Of a stretch of 64,000 bases of DNA, positions 26,764 through 35,177 are shown piece by piece. A program made the translations under genes and the position numbers. How positions within the stretch are numbered: the first letter of the stretch is position 1; each line of letters opens with the position of its first letter. This stretch comes from Nodularia sp034931045 (lineage in GTDB: Bacteria; Cyanobacteriota; Cyanobacteriia; Cyanobacteriales; Nostocaceae), in contig NZ_JAYGHH010000001.1 of the NCBI RefSeq assembly GCF_034931045.1, positions 124,001 to 188,000 of the forward strand, written 5' to 3'. The notes below the pieces were generated by a model, which worked only from the letters and a program-made list of their open reading frames with translations, was not told the DNA's origin and ran no database searches.

Positions 26764-28749
26764 TTACCGATTCTGGATTTCTCCTAATTGCAAAAGTTTA
26801 TCACTATCTTCTAAAACTGGTAGTTCAGAACTTTCAGTATCTAATCCTGTTGGCTGAGATTCATTCCCAGAAGCCTTCAAATTTCCTTCTGTGGCGGGAA
26901 CTGTTAAGAGAGTGCTATTAATCATCGACAATGTAATCTTTACAGTTGTGCCTTGGTTTATCCCCGCACTTTCCAAAGTAATGCTACCTCCCATCAGTTC
27001 TATTAAATTGCGGGAAATTGCTAGTCCTAGTCCTGTACCTTCAACTTTGCGTGCGCCTCCATCTAACATCACAAAAGGGCGAAATAGTTTGTGTTGCTGG
27101 GCTGGTTCGATACCTAAACCTGTGTCTGTGATGCTGACAATCACCTGAGACTCTTTAGTAATTGTTGTAGTAATTGTGATGTTTCCTTGGTCGGTAAACT
27201 TAGTAGCATTGCCAATAATATTAATTAATACCTGCTTTAACTTTGCTGCATCCGCTTCTACGGGAATCATGGCATCACCTAAAGCCGTTTTAAACTGCAA
27301 ACCTTTGGTCTGCACATTTACTGATTGTAAATTAATCACTTCCAGCAGCACTTGTCGGAGGTCAATAGGTGCTGTCACCACGGAAAGCTTACCTGCTTCA
27401 ATTTTGGAGATATCTAGCAGCTCATTAATAATACCTAGCAAGTGAATAGCTGTTTCGTCGGCACGTTTAAGAAACTCTATTTCTTCTTCCCGGCTATCAC
27501 ACAAGCCATCGTGAACTACACGCACACAGTTAATAATTACATTTAGGGGATTTCTCAATTCATGGGAAGTGGTAGCCAAAAACTGACTTTTGATTTGGTT
27601 AGCGCTTTTTGACTCTTTCCAAGCAATTTCTAGTTCTTCTGCCCAGGCTTTGAGTCTTTCTACCATTTGATCCATTGCTTGCGCCAGTTGATTGAATTCG
27701 CGGATTTTGAAATTGCGTGGGACTGGTTGTGCAGCGTGATGGCTGTGAAGATTTAGGGCATAGTCTCGCAATTCTTCTAAAGGATTGGCTAGGTAAGGGG
27801 CTAGATATAAAGATGCTAACAAACTCGCACCAATCAAACCAACTGTTAAAACTATTAAAATCAATTTAATTTCTTCTAAACCTAGCAGCGCATTATCTAC
27901 CGTGGTGACAGCTAGGACTATCCATTTTTGTCCTTGCTCTTTTGTAATGGGGTTAGCAATAGCTGTATAACCAACTATTAGTTCTTTACCTTCTTGAGAG
28001 GGTATATTGATGGAATTACTTTCTCCCGCGATTGCATTTTTGACAATGTGTTGTAGTTGGGAAATATCTGGGTATTCTTGAATATTTTTCCCCACTAGTT
28101 CTGCGGATGGGTGTGCTAAAATCGTCCCGTTTTCAGCAATTACTAGGGTAGAGCCAGTTAAGGAACCCGGCTGATTTGTAGTTTGTTTGTATATTACTGA
28201 TCGAATACTTAAGACAGATCGCATTTCCCTGTTGCGACTGTCAACCGGGATAGATAGCAATAATTGTAGCTGATTTTGGGGATTTTTCTTACCTGTGGTT
28301 CCTGCCTTGGGGGGGAATATTTTTGTGATATTAATACTTTCTTCTTCATCAGGAAAAGATAAACTTAATTCGGCAATTTTTTGATTACCACAACTACTAG
28401 CAATAATTTTAGTATTTTGCAGGTTAGTTAATTGTAAACACTCAATGTGTGTAGGCAATTGTTGTGCTATCTGAGTGAGATATTCTTCTACTTCATTAGT
28501 TGAGCCAGACTGAATGATTGTTGTTTTACTGACAGTTAACAAGTAAGTTTTGAGGGTAGCGATCGCATTAGCCATTTTCTCACCTTTGGAGATAGCACTC
28601 TCTGTGAGATTTTGACTAGCAGTTCTCAATAGGCTAGATTTAGCCTTATTCAAAGCCACAATCTCCCCCATCAACAAAACGGGGACCAATAACAGCAAAA
28701 TTCTTGTTACTAAAATACGTCGAAAGGAGGATTGACGAAGTTTAGCCAT
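26764..28749 (-). CDS. Membrane sensor histidine kinase
   Basis: About 661 residues from MAKLRQSS. Order: transmembrane helix 1 (ILLLLVPVLLMGEIVAL, about 15-32); a periplasmic Cache-like sensor (about 35-285, with LVIAENGTILAHPSAELVGKNI); transmembrane helix 2 (LILIVLTVGLIGASLLASLYL); HAMP (PLEELRDYALNLHSH, FNQLAQAMDQMVERL); HisKA with the phospho-acceptor His in LATTSHELRNPLNVII; and HATPase with N box NIIGNATKF, G1 DTGLGI and G2 GTGLGLAIS. There is no receiver domain and no response regulator gene beside it, so the partner is unknown. The frame continues 16 residues upstream (MHIVTFVVYRCEVRYS), but MAKLRQ is the more usual start. Confidence 0.9.
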   Translation of the reverse strand: MAKLRQSSFRRILVTRILLLLVPVLLMGEIVALNKAKSSLLRTASQNLTESAISKGEKMANAIATLKTYLLTVSKTTIIQSGSTNEVEEYLTQIAQQLPTHIECLQLTNLQNTKIIASSCGNQKIAELSLSFPDEEESINITKIFPPKAGTTGKKNPQNQLQLLLSIPVDSRNREMRSVLSIRSVIYKQTTNQPGSLTGSTLVIAENGTILAHPSAELVGKNIQEYPDISQLQHIVKNAIAGESNSINIPSQEGKELIVGYTAIANPITKEQGQKWIVLAVTTVDNALLGLEEIKLILIVLTVGLIGASLLASLYLAPYLANPLEELRDYALNLHSHHAAQPVPRNFKIREFNQLAQAMDQMVERLKAWAEELEIAWKESKSANQIKSQFLATTSHELRNPLNVIINCVRVVHDGLCDSREEEIEFLKRADETAIHLLGIINELLDISKIEAGKLSVVTAPIDLRQVLLEVINLQSVNVQTKGLQFKTALGDAMIPVEADAAKLKQVLINIIGNATKFTDQGNITITTTITKESQVIVSITDTGLGIEPAQQHKLFRPFVMLDGGARKVEGTGLGLAISRNLIELMGGSITLESAGINQGTTVKITLSMINSTLLTVPATEGNLKASGNESQPTGLDTESSELPVLEDSDKLLQLGEIQNR

Positions 28750-29016
28750 CGAGTATCTCACTTCGCATCTGTAAACCACAAAAGTAACGATGTGCAATTA
28801 GAACATAGAACAGATCAAGGAGATATTCTGCTAAGTGATGAAAATTATCTTGTCCACCCTCAAAAGTTGCAAATGCTGAAAGTATAACCAGAAATCAGTC
28901 ATACAAGAACTGATATCAAAAAGATGTGAACTTGACTGGTGTTGCATATAGATACCGTTATAAAATTGCTAAACAGTAGCTTGCGGGCAAATATTTTTTT
29001 TAATCAAACCAACCCC

Positions 29017-29748
29017 ATGATGCAACTTCGTCCTCATACCACAGTAGTTTTGGCAATGAGTGCAGATGGTAAGATAGCAGATTTTAAGCGATCGCCTGCT
29101 CGGTTTGGTTCGGGGGCTGATAAAACACACCTGGAAAAACAAATTGCTGCCTCTGATGCCGTTTTACTAGGTGCTGGTACTCTTCGTGCTTACGGTACAA
29201 CACTCACCGTATCACAACCAATCCTGCTGCAACATCGAATAAAACAGGGTAAGCCCGCCCAGCCGGTTCATATAGTTCTTACACAATCTGCTGATCTCAA
29301 TCCGGAGATTAAGTTTTTTCAACAGCCGATTGAACGCTGGTTGCTGACGACAACAAAAGGGGCAGGTTTTTGGCAAACAAGAGAACAGACATTTCATTCC
29401 ACAGAGTTAACACCCGTACAGGAGTGTACTGCCAAATTTAATCAGATTATAGTTTTTGACACACCAACGGGAAAGGTTGACACATCTGCGGCTTTGCAAC
29501 ACCTGACATCTCTACATATAACACGGTTAGCGGTATTGGGAGGAGGTGAATTAGTAGCTTCTATGTTGCAATCAGATTTAATCGATGAATTTTGGCTGAC
29601 AGTTTGTCCATTAATTTTAGGAGGTGCATCTGCGCCAACACCAGTAGAAGGTGTAGGATTTTTATCTGAATTAGCTCCCAAACTAGAACTTTTAGAAGTT
29701 GAGCAAGTTAAGCAAGAAGTCTTTCTGCACTATCGCCTGCAACGATGA
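29017..29748 (+). CDS. RibD C-terminal/dihydrofolate-reductase-fold family reductase
   Basis: About 243 residues from MMQLRPHT. The fold is that of the RibD reductase domain: TTVVLAMSADGKIADFKRSPARFGSGADKTHL, ASDAVLLGAGTLRAYGTTL, VHIVLTQSADL, RLAVLGGGELVASMLQSDLIDEFWLTVCPLILGG and an aromatic-rich end. RibD itself has an N-terminal deaminase, which is absent here. The protein therefore resembles single-domain 5-amino-6-(5-phosphoribosylamino)uracil reductases or other NADPH reductases of this fold. A role in riboflavin synthesis is possible but not proven. The open frame extends 26 residues upstream with a hydrophobic, repeat-poor leader that is not typical. Confidence 0.82.
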   Translation: MMQLRPHTTVVLAMSADGKIADFKRSPARFGSGADKTHLEKQIAASDAVLLGAGTLRAYGTTLTVSQPILLQHRIKQGKPAQPVHIVLTQSADLNPEIKFFQQPIERWLLTTTKGAGFWQTREQTFHSTELTPVQECTAKFNQIIVFDTPTGKVDTSAALQHLTSLHITRLAVLGGGELVASMLQSDLIDEFWLTVCPLILGGASAPTPVEGVGFLSELAPKLELLEVEQVKQEVFLHYRLQR

Positions 29749-29763
29749 GCAAATTAGATTAGG

Positions 29764-29820
29764 CTAATAGTCATTAGTCATTAGTCATTGGTCATTAGTC
29801 ATTAGTCATTAGTCATTAGG
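29764..29820. repeat. Heptamer tandem block (TAGTCAT)
   Basis: Seven or more consecutive copies of TAGTCAT (one TGGTCAT) between two co-directional genes. It is followed by a pyrimidine-rich run CCCCCTGCTCCCTGCTCCCC. Confidence 0.85.
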
Positions 29821-29884
29821 AAGTCACAACCTTTTCCCCCTGCTCCCTGCTCCCCTGTCCTTTATTCCCTAGAAAAGCCCCACA

Positions 29885-31069
29885 ATGGTGGAACAAATCA
29901 AGCCTCGCTACTCTAGCCTTTGGATTAACAAAATCGTAGAAGTACCCCAAGATGCCTGGGATGCTTTAGCAATGCCACTGGAAACGCCGTTTTTAGAATG
30001 GGATTGGCTGAATAATCTCGAAATTTCCCAGAGTGCTACAGCTAAAACTGGCTGGTTGCCAAATCATCTGACACTTTGGCGAGATAGAACGTTGATTGCT
30101 GTTGCGCCACTTTACCTCAAAGGTCATAGTTATGGCGAATTTGTCTTTGATCACCAATGGGCAGAATTAGCTGATCGTCTTGGAGTACGGTATTATCCGA
30201 AATTGCTGGGAATGACTCCATTTACCCCGGCGGAAGGTTATAGGTTCTTAATTGCGCCTGGGGAAGATGAGGATGAAATTACAGCCATGATGGTGCATGA
30301 AATCGATTCTTTCTGCACTAAGAATAAGATTTCTGGTTGTCATTTTCTCTATGTCGATCCCCAATGGCGGGTGGTGCTAGAACGGCAAGGTTTTGCAACT
30401 TGGTTACACCATAGCTACATTTGGGAAAATGTGGAGTTTAAAAATTTTGATGATTATTTAAAATTATTCAACGCCAATCAGCGCCGCAATATCAAGCGAG
30501 AACGCAAAGCTGTGGAAAAGGTAGGTTTACGACTACAAGCAGTCACAGGTGATGCTATTCCTCAGTCTTTATTTCCTTTGATGTACAATTTCTATGCTGA
30601 TACTTGTGATAAGTTCGGCTGGTGGGGTAGTAAATACCTGACAAAGCAGTTTTTTGAACAGCTACACACTAACTATCGTCATCGTGTGGTGTTTTTCCCG
30701 GCGTATCATGAAGAAAATCAGGATCAACCTGTGGGGATGTCCTTTTGTTTATTTAAGGGCGATCGCTTATATGGACGCTACTGGGGTAGTTTTCAAGAAA
30801 TAGACTGCTTACACTTTGATGCTTGCTACTATACACCAATTGAGTGGGCGATCGCTAACGGTATTCAAAGCTTCGATCCCGGTGCTGGCGGACGACACAA
30901 AAAACGCCGTGGTTTTCCTGCTATGCCTAATTACAGTTTGCACCGCTTTTACAATAGTCGTTTAGACCAAATTATTCGCCCTTATATTCGGGAAGTTAAT
31001 CAATTAGAACAGCAGGAAATGGCAGCGATTAACCAGGATTTGCCTTTTAATCAGGATACAAACAAATAA
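29885..31069 (+). CDS. FemAB/GNAT-like acyltransferase (COG3146 family)
   Basis: A 394-residue protein of the family formerly called 'peptidogalycan biosynthesis' proteins (PF04339, FemAB-like GNAT fold). Signatures: LETPFLEWDWLNNLE near the N-terminus, HLTLWRDRTLIAVAPLYLKGHSYGEFVFD, RRNIKRERKAVEKVGL, MYNFYADTCDKFGWWGSKYLTKQFFEQL and the strongly conserved GRYWGSFQEIDCLHFDACYYTPIEWAI...SFDPGAGGRHKKRRGF. The substrate is unknown in cyanobacteria. The name suggests a wall-related acyl transfer, but evidence is thin. The ATG at 29885 follows a pyrimidine-rich region, with no strong ribosome binding site. Confidence 0.85.
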   Translation: MVEQIKPRYSSLWINKIVEVPQDAWDALAMPLETPFLEWDWLNNLEISQSATAKTGWLPNHLTLWRDRTLIAVAPLYLKGHSYGEFVFDHQWAELADRLGVRYYPKLLGMTPFTPAEGYRFLIAPGEDEDEITAMMVHEIDSFCTKNKISGCHFLYVDPQWRVVLERQGFATWLHHSYIWENVEFKNFDDYLKLFNANQRRNIKRERKAVEKVGLRLQAVTGDAIPQSLFPLMYNFYADTCDKFGWWGSKYLTKQFFEQLHTNYRHRVVFFPAYHEENQDQPVGMSFCLFKGDRLYGRYWGSFQEIDCLHFDACYYTPIEWAIANGIQSFDPGAGGRHKKRRGFPAMPNYSLHRFYNSRLDQIIRPYIREVNQLEQQEMAAINQDLPFNQDTNK

Positions 31070-31203
31070 GCTGATGCGCCTCCTTGTTTATGAGGGAGTG
31101 ACAAATTCAAAAATACTCAACCACCTAGCGGAAAAAATCTCTTTATTTCTTGGAAGTCCCTAAAGAAACATATAAGTTGGATGCATGAAATATATAAATA
31201 TAG

Positions 31204-31494
31204 ATGATGCATATCATTACCAGAAAAAGGCTGAATGAATTTGTCAGACTCCATCCAGATACAAATAACGCTTTGTCTCAGTGGTATCGATTAGTCAAGG
31301 TAAATCAGTTTGGATCATTTGCGGCACTTCGTGAGATGTTTCCATCAGCAGATCAAGTCGGTAAATTAACAGTGTTTAATATTAGTGGTAACAAAGTTCG
31401 ACTGATTGCCGCAATTCACTACAACCGCCAAAAACTCTACATACGAGCTGTGTTGATGCATCCAGAATATGATGAGGGAAAGTGGAAAGAATAA
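31204..31494 (+). CDS. higB: HigB-type mRNA interferase toxin
   Basis: A 96-residue RelE-superfamily toxin of the HigB_toxin group. Pattern: HIITRKRLNEFVRLHPDTNNALSQWYRLVKVNQFGSFAALREMFPSADQVGKLTVFNISGNKVRLIAAIHYNRQKLYIRAVLMHPEYDEGKWK, closely following the family with its conserved FNI.GNK(V/Y)RLI core and final HaeYdkgkWk (quoted here in parts: FNISGNKVRLI; VLMHPEYDEGKW). It cleaves translated mRNA when the antitoxin is degraded. The stop TAA overlaps the ATG of the next gene by one base (31494), the normal coupling for toxin-antitoxin pairs. Either ATG at 31204 or 31207 may be used. Confidence 0.9.
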   Translation: MMHIITRKRLNEFVRLHPDTNNALSQWYRLVKVNQFGSFAALREMFPSADQVGKLTVFNISGNKVRLIAAIHYNRQKLYIRAVLMHPEYDEGKWKE

Positions 31495-31727
31495 TGCAAA
31501 GTTTCAACCTTAATCAAACCGTCACTGCTTGGTCTTCCATTGCTGAAAATGTTTTTGTTCCTCACAAGGAAGAAGAATATGAACGCTTGGTTGAAATGCT
31601 TGATTGTCTGATCGATCAAGTTGGTGAAGATGAGAGTCATCCCCTTGCGTCTCTCATGGAAGTCATCGGAGTCTTAATTGAAAACTATGAAACTGAACAC
31701 ATTCCTCAGTTAGAGGAAATTGTATAA
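31494..31727 (+). CDS. higA: HigA-like antitoxin, probably truncated (no HTH domain)
   Basis: A 77-residue protein starting at ATG 31494, overlapping the toxin stop. It has the N-terminal toxin-binding part of HigA/COG5499 antitoxins (EEEYERLVEMLDCLIDQVGEDESHPLASLMEVIGVLIENYETEHIPQLEEIV). Full-length relatives continue with an XRE-type DNA-binding domain that represses the operon (family knowledge). Here the frame stops right where that domain would begin, and about 15 bases further on begins a duplicated sequence shared with the neighbouring TPR gene. The toxin-neutralising part seems intact, but self-repression could be lost. A naturally short HigA subgroup is the alternative explanation. 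Confidence 0.75.
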   Translation: MQSFNLNQTVTAWSSIAENVFVPHKEEEYERLVEMLDCLIDQVGEDESHPLASLMEVIGVLIENYETEHIPQLEEIV

Positions 31728-31741
31728 CTTTACTAGATGAG

Positions 31742-31853
31742 GATGGTGCGTTGCGCTGGGCGACAACACACCCTACTGGAATACTGTTCGGGAGTTGTGG
31801 AGGTAGGCCATTCGTCAATATAAACTGGTACGTAACCAGGAGGAAGTCTCTGA
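31742..31853. repeat. Copy A of a duplicated segment matching the 3' end of the TPR gene
   Basis: About 112 bases are about 85% identical to 32735-32843 in the same orientation; shared blocks include ACTGTTCGGGAGTTGTGG and CGTAACCAGGAG. The minus strand of this copy encodes FQRLPPGYVPVYIDE, nearly the same as IQRLSPGYVPVYIDK at the C-terminus of the TPR protein, but with no matching gene body. It is therefore a detached gene fragment. It also contains a GGTGCGTTGCGC/ACACACCCTAC-type hairpin unit common in cyanobacteria. Confidence 0.75.
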
Positions 31854-31970
31854 AATTTAGGAGCTTCAGACCCTTGCTGTGCCGTATTAAATTGTTGTAC
31901 CCAATAATCTATTAAAATAATGTACAAATTGCGTGATTAACTACTGACTAATAACTAAAGATTTTTAATT

Positions 31971-32447
31971 ATGTTTAACAAAATTTTAGTTGCACTGAAT
32001 ACCAATGCAATTGGGCAACAGATTTTTGAACACGCCCTAACTTTAGCAACAGCCAGCAATGCCGAATTGTTATTGTTACACGTCATTTCACCTTCTGATG
32101 ATGGTTATCTCGATGCTTCCACAATGGAAACATACAGTGTTTATGACGATGTGAACTATTATGTAAATCAATGGGAAAGTTTAAAACGAGAAGGAATTGA
32201 ATTTTTAACACTGCTCAAGAGTCAAGCGATCGCCAAGGGGATAGCATCTGATTTTACCCAAAAAATAGGTGAACCAAGCCCCACTATTTGTGAAGTAGCC
32301 CGTAGTTCTCAAGCTGATTTAATTGTTTTAGGCCGTCGGGGACTCAGTGGCATCAATGAATTTTTCTTAGGTAGTGTCAGTAATTACGTATTACACCATG
32401 CACCCTGTTCTGTATTGACAGTCCAAGGTGTAAGAGCTATTTTGTAA
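31971..32447 (+). CDS. Universal stress protein (UspA family)
   Basis: A 158-residue single-domain Usp. The N-terminal strand FNKILVALNTNAIGQQIFEHALTLA is followed by LLLLHVISPSDDGY. The C-terminal nucleotide-binding signature G-x2-G-x9-G-S is present as LGRRGLSGINEFFLGSVSNYVLHHAPCSVLTV, suggesting the ATP-binding subtype. Its role is stress adaptation, with details unknown. The gene is flanked by two direct repeats of about 110 bases (31742-31853 and 32735-32843), so the whole unit could be lost or duplicated by recombination. Confidence 0.9.
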   Translation: MFNKILVALNTNAIGQQIFEHALTLATASNAELLLLHVISPSDDGYLDASTMETYSVYDDVNYYVNQWESLKREGIEFLTLLKSQAIAKGIASDFTQKIGEPSPTICEVARSSQADLIVLGRRGLSGINEFFLGSVSNYVLHHAPCSVLTVQGVRAIL

Positions 32448-32524
32448 ACTCCAGCAAAATCTTTGTTCGGTAAAGGTTGGGGGCAAATGAGTAATCGCAC
32501 AGCGTAACTTTATTATACGATTGC

Positions 32525-32735
32525 TCATTTAGCCCTGGTCTTAATTGCGACTGGCTGAATAAATGTAAAACCCAGATAATCAAAGGTTTGAGGCTGATAA
32601 ACCCGAAAGTAGGTGCAAGGCTTCGCTGTGAGCGTCAGCCGAACGTTTTTTGAAGGGTGTACCATCAAAAGTGTGAATTTTGGGTTGCATAAATTGAGAA
32701 AATTTGGGGATAACTGTTCCCTGTTCCCTATTAAA
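32525..32735 (-). repeat. Dispersed repeat, copy 1 (inverted relative to 56105-56280)
   Basis: About 200 bases. Read on the minus strand it matches 56105-56280, with blocks such as CAACCCAAAATTCACACTTT, GCGAAGCCTTGCACCTAC and CAGCCTCAAACCTTTGAT. This copy has about 35 extra bases in the middle. Translation of both copies gives TAKPCTY.RV.QPQTFD, but reading frames are short and diverge on both sides, so it is treated as a repeat and not as a gene. Confidence 0.75.
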
Positions 32736-32843
32736 ATGGTGCATGACGCTGGTTGACAACACACCCTGGACTACTGTTCGGGAGTTGTGGAGGTAGGCTA
32801 TTTATCAATATAAACGGGTACGTAACCAGGAGAAAGCCTCTGA
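32735..32843. repeat. Copy B of the duplicated segment (spans the stop codon of the TPR gene)
   Basis: Partner of 31742-31853, same orientation. It covers the last 15 codons of the TPR gene and about 60 bases downstream of its stop. The two copies flank the universal stress gene as direct repeats about 890 bases apart. See copy A for shared sequence blocks. Confidence 0.75.
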
Positions 32844-33871
32844 ATCAGTATATTGCCTGAAGTAGTTGCATTTTGGGTGGTAGTAGCTGTTGGAGTAGCT
32901 TGACGCTGTTGTTCGATCACTTGGGCAATTTTCTGCATTAATTGCTCGACTTTTTGGGATTCCTCAAGGTTGCCTTGTTCCTGGTATGCTGTGTGGGCGC
33001 GTTTCAATAACCTGTTGGCTTGATGAAGTTCACCTTGATTGTATAAAATCACTCCCAAGTTATAAAAAGCTTCAGGATTCTGACGATTGAGGCGAATACC
33101 TTGCCGATAAACTTCTATAGCTTCTGTTGTTTGACCTTGAATTGCCTTGAGACTGCCTATGTTATTGTAAGCCCTGGCATTTTGAGGATCAAGTGCTACG
33201 GCTTTTTTATAGGAAGCGATCGCAGATTCTATTTGTCCTTCTTTCTGCTGGGCGATCGCTAAGTTAAAATAAGCCTTGGCATTGCTGTTATCTAAATTTA
33301 TCGCTTCTTCATAAGCGGCGATCGCTTCTTCTACTTGTCCTAATTCGTACAGTGCCAAACCCAAATTATACTGCGCGTCTGAAATTGTAGGATCAATCAC
33401 TAAAGCTTGTCTATAAGCAGTAATTGCGGCTGCTTTTTGTCCTTGTCGGTGCAATGCTAACCCCAGATTATAGTAGGCTTCACCCAGATTAGGATTAATT
33501 CTGACCGCCTCTCCATATTCTTGCACTGCTAGATCCAGACGATTTTGCATCAGTAAAATATTACCCAGATACTTTCGTGCCATACCAAGGTTAGAATCAC
33601 GTTCTAAGGCTAGACGAAAGGCAGATTCAGCACCTTGTAAATCGTTACGGTTATAGCGTGTGACTCCTTGCTGGTAAAGGCTTGCTGTTTCTAAATCCTG
33701 AGAAATTGGTTTTTGTGCCAGTAGCTTGCTTCCTGGTAATTCCATAATTGTCGGTGCAGCAAACACCAAAAAGGTAGATGCAGCACAGAGAAGTCCTAAA
33801 TGTGGTTGCCGCCAATTGATCACCGAGTAATACCAGCCAAACCACTGACGAATTTTATGCTGTTTATACAT
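32798..33871 (-). CDS. TPR-repeat protein with N-terminal membrane anchor or signal
   Basis: About 357 residues from MYKQHKIRQW. An N-terminal hydrophobic stretch (LGLLCAASTFLVFAAPTIM, about residues 27-45) indicates export or anchoring. About seven tetratricopeptide repeats follow from roughly 65 to 300, with the classic pattern NPNLGEAYYNLGLALHRQGQ, DNSNAKAYFNLAIAQQKEGQ, NPEAFYNLGVILYNQGE. The tail is Thr-rich (PTATTTQNATTSGN) and ends IQRLSPGYVPVYIDK. TPR proteins scaffold protein complexes, and the partner here is unknown. The last codons are duplicated elsewhere as a fragment (31742-31853). Confidence 0.88.
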   Translation of the reverse strand: MYKQHKIRQWFGWYYSVINWRQPHLGLLCAASTFLVFAAPTIMELPGSKLLAQKPISQDLETASLYQQGVTRYNRNDLQGAESAFRLALERDSNLGMARKYLGNILLMQNRLDLAVQEYGEAVRINPNLGEAYYNLGLALHRQGQKAAAITAYRQALVIDPTISDAQYNLGLALYELGQVEEAIAAYEEAINLDNSNAKAYFNLAIAQQKEGQIESAIASYKKAVALDPQNARAYNNIGSLKAIQGQTTEAIEVYRQGIRLNRQNPEAFYNLGVILYNQGELHQANRLLKRAHTAYQEQGNLEESQKVEQLMQKIAQVIEQQRQATPTATTTQNATTSGNILIQRLSPGYVPVYIDK

Positions 33872-33990
33872 AAGTAGCAACTCTGTACTTTTTTTGAACC
33901 CTATAATTTAGAGTACCCATTACGAAAGCAAAAATTAATAATTAACAATTAAAAACTTGTAGAGATGCCATAAATTGCGTCTTCTTGTCT

Positions 33991-35157
33991 CTAAAGAATG
34001 AGCATCGCATCACCAAAGGAATAAAAACGATATTTTGAGGCGATCGCTTCTTGGTATATTTTTAATAAACGTTGTCTACCAATTAACGCACTTACCAACA
34101 TCAGCAAACTAGAACGTGGTAAATGAAAATTAGTAATTAGTCCATCTACTACCCGCCATTCATAACCGGGATAAATAAATAAGTCTGTTTTGCCACAAAA
34201 TGGTTGTAAATCTCCAGATTTAGCTGCCCCTTCTAAGGCACGGACTGCTGTTGTTCCCACGGCAATGATTCGACCACCAGCCGCTTGAGTGGCGCGGATT
34301 TGTTCCACTGTGGCGGCAGGAACTGAAATCCATTCTTCGTGCATTTGGTGGCTAGTGACATCTTCTATTTCTACTGGGCGAAATGTGCCTACGCCAACGT
34401 GTAAAGTAATGAAAGCTTGATTAATGCCGCGATCGCGTAACTTTTCTAGTAATTCTGGGGTAAAGTGTAATCCAGCCGTAGGTGCTGCGATCGCTCCTGG
34501 CTGTTGAGCATAAACTGTTTGATATTGTTCATCGGCGGCAGTGGATGCCGTAATATAAGGCGGTAGGGGTATTTCACCAAATTGATCTAACACTTCCACC
34601 AGAGGTTTGCCTCCAGGCACATCAAACCGCAATAAACGTCCTCCCGTAGCTGCGTCTGTTTCTAAAACTGTAGCGATGAGTTGAGTGGGTAGTGGCTGAC
34701 AATGCTTTTGATTGCTATTTTCTAATCCCCTGGGTTCAAAAATAATTTTGGCTCCTGGTTTGAAGCGTTTTCCTGGTTTAACTAGAGCTAACCAACAATT
34801 ATATTGTCTTTCTTCTAATAGCAAAACTTCAATTTCCGCACCAGTACATTTACGGCCATATAGCCGAGCCGGAATAACTTTTGTATCATTGACTACCAAT
34901 AAATCACCAGTACGTAATAGCTCTGGTAAATCTCGAAAAATATAGTGTAGAGGTGCAGTTTCTTGACCTGTTGCGGGAGAATTGACTACTAATAAACGGG
35001 AACTATCTCTGGGAAATACGGGATTTTGGGCAATAAGTTCGGGTGGTAATGTGTAGTTGTACCCTGCTAATGAACGATCTAGATTTACGTCTTGTGCCTC
35101 TGTTGGAGAAAGTTCATTTGAATTAGTGTGTGTTATTTCTGACTCCATTGAATTCAT
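33991..35157 (-). CDS. queA: S-adenosylmethionine:tRNA ribosyltransferase-isomerase
   Basis: A 388-residue QueA, which transfers and isomerises the ribosyl group of SAM onto preQ1 in tRNA to make epoxyqueuosine. Signatures: YNYTLPPELIAQNPVFPRDSSRLLVV, GDLLVVNDTKVIPARLYGRK, GAEIEVLLLE, PGKRFKPGAKI, IPLPPYI, YQTVYAQQPGAIAAPTAGLHFT (the last block is the best marker), HVGVGTFRPV, HEEWI and NFHLPRSSLLMLVSAL. The first 28 residues are not conserved, and the start may be ATG 35157 or 35148. It is followed on the same strand by no other queuosine gene in the window. About 20 bases separate it from prmA upstream, suggesting co-transcription. Confidence 0.95.
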   Translation of the reverse strand: MNSMESEITHTNSNELSPTEAQDVNLDRSLAGYNYTLPPELIAQNPVFPRDSSRLLVVNSPATGQETAPLHYIFRDLPELLRTGDLLVVNDTKVIPARLYGRKCTGAEIEVLLLEERQYNCWLALVKPGKRFKPGAKIIFEPRGLENSNQKHCQPLPTQLIATVLETDAATGGRLLRFDVPGGKPLVEVLDQFGEIPLPPYITASTAADEQYQTVYAQQPGAIAAPTAGLHFTPELLEKLRDRGINQAFITLHVGVGTFRPVEIEDVTSHQMHEEWISVPAATVEQIRATQAAGGRIIAVGTTAVRALEGAAKSGDLQPFCGKTDLFIYPGYEWRVVDGLITNFHLPRSSLLMLVSALIGRQRLLKIYQEAIASKYRFYSFGDAMLIL

Positions 35158-35177
35158 CGCATTTTAAATTATTAGCG

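Noticed and set aside
31733..31927. 64-codon minus-strand frame containing PGYVPVYIDE
   Set aside because: Only the middle matches the TPR protein end; flanks are repeat-derived and there is no gene body, so it was listed as a repeat fragment and not as a gene.
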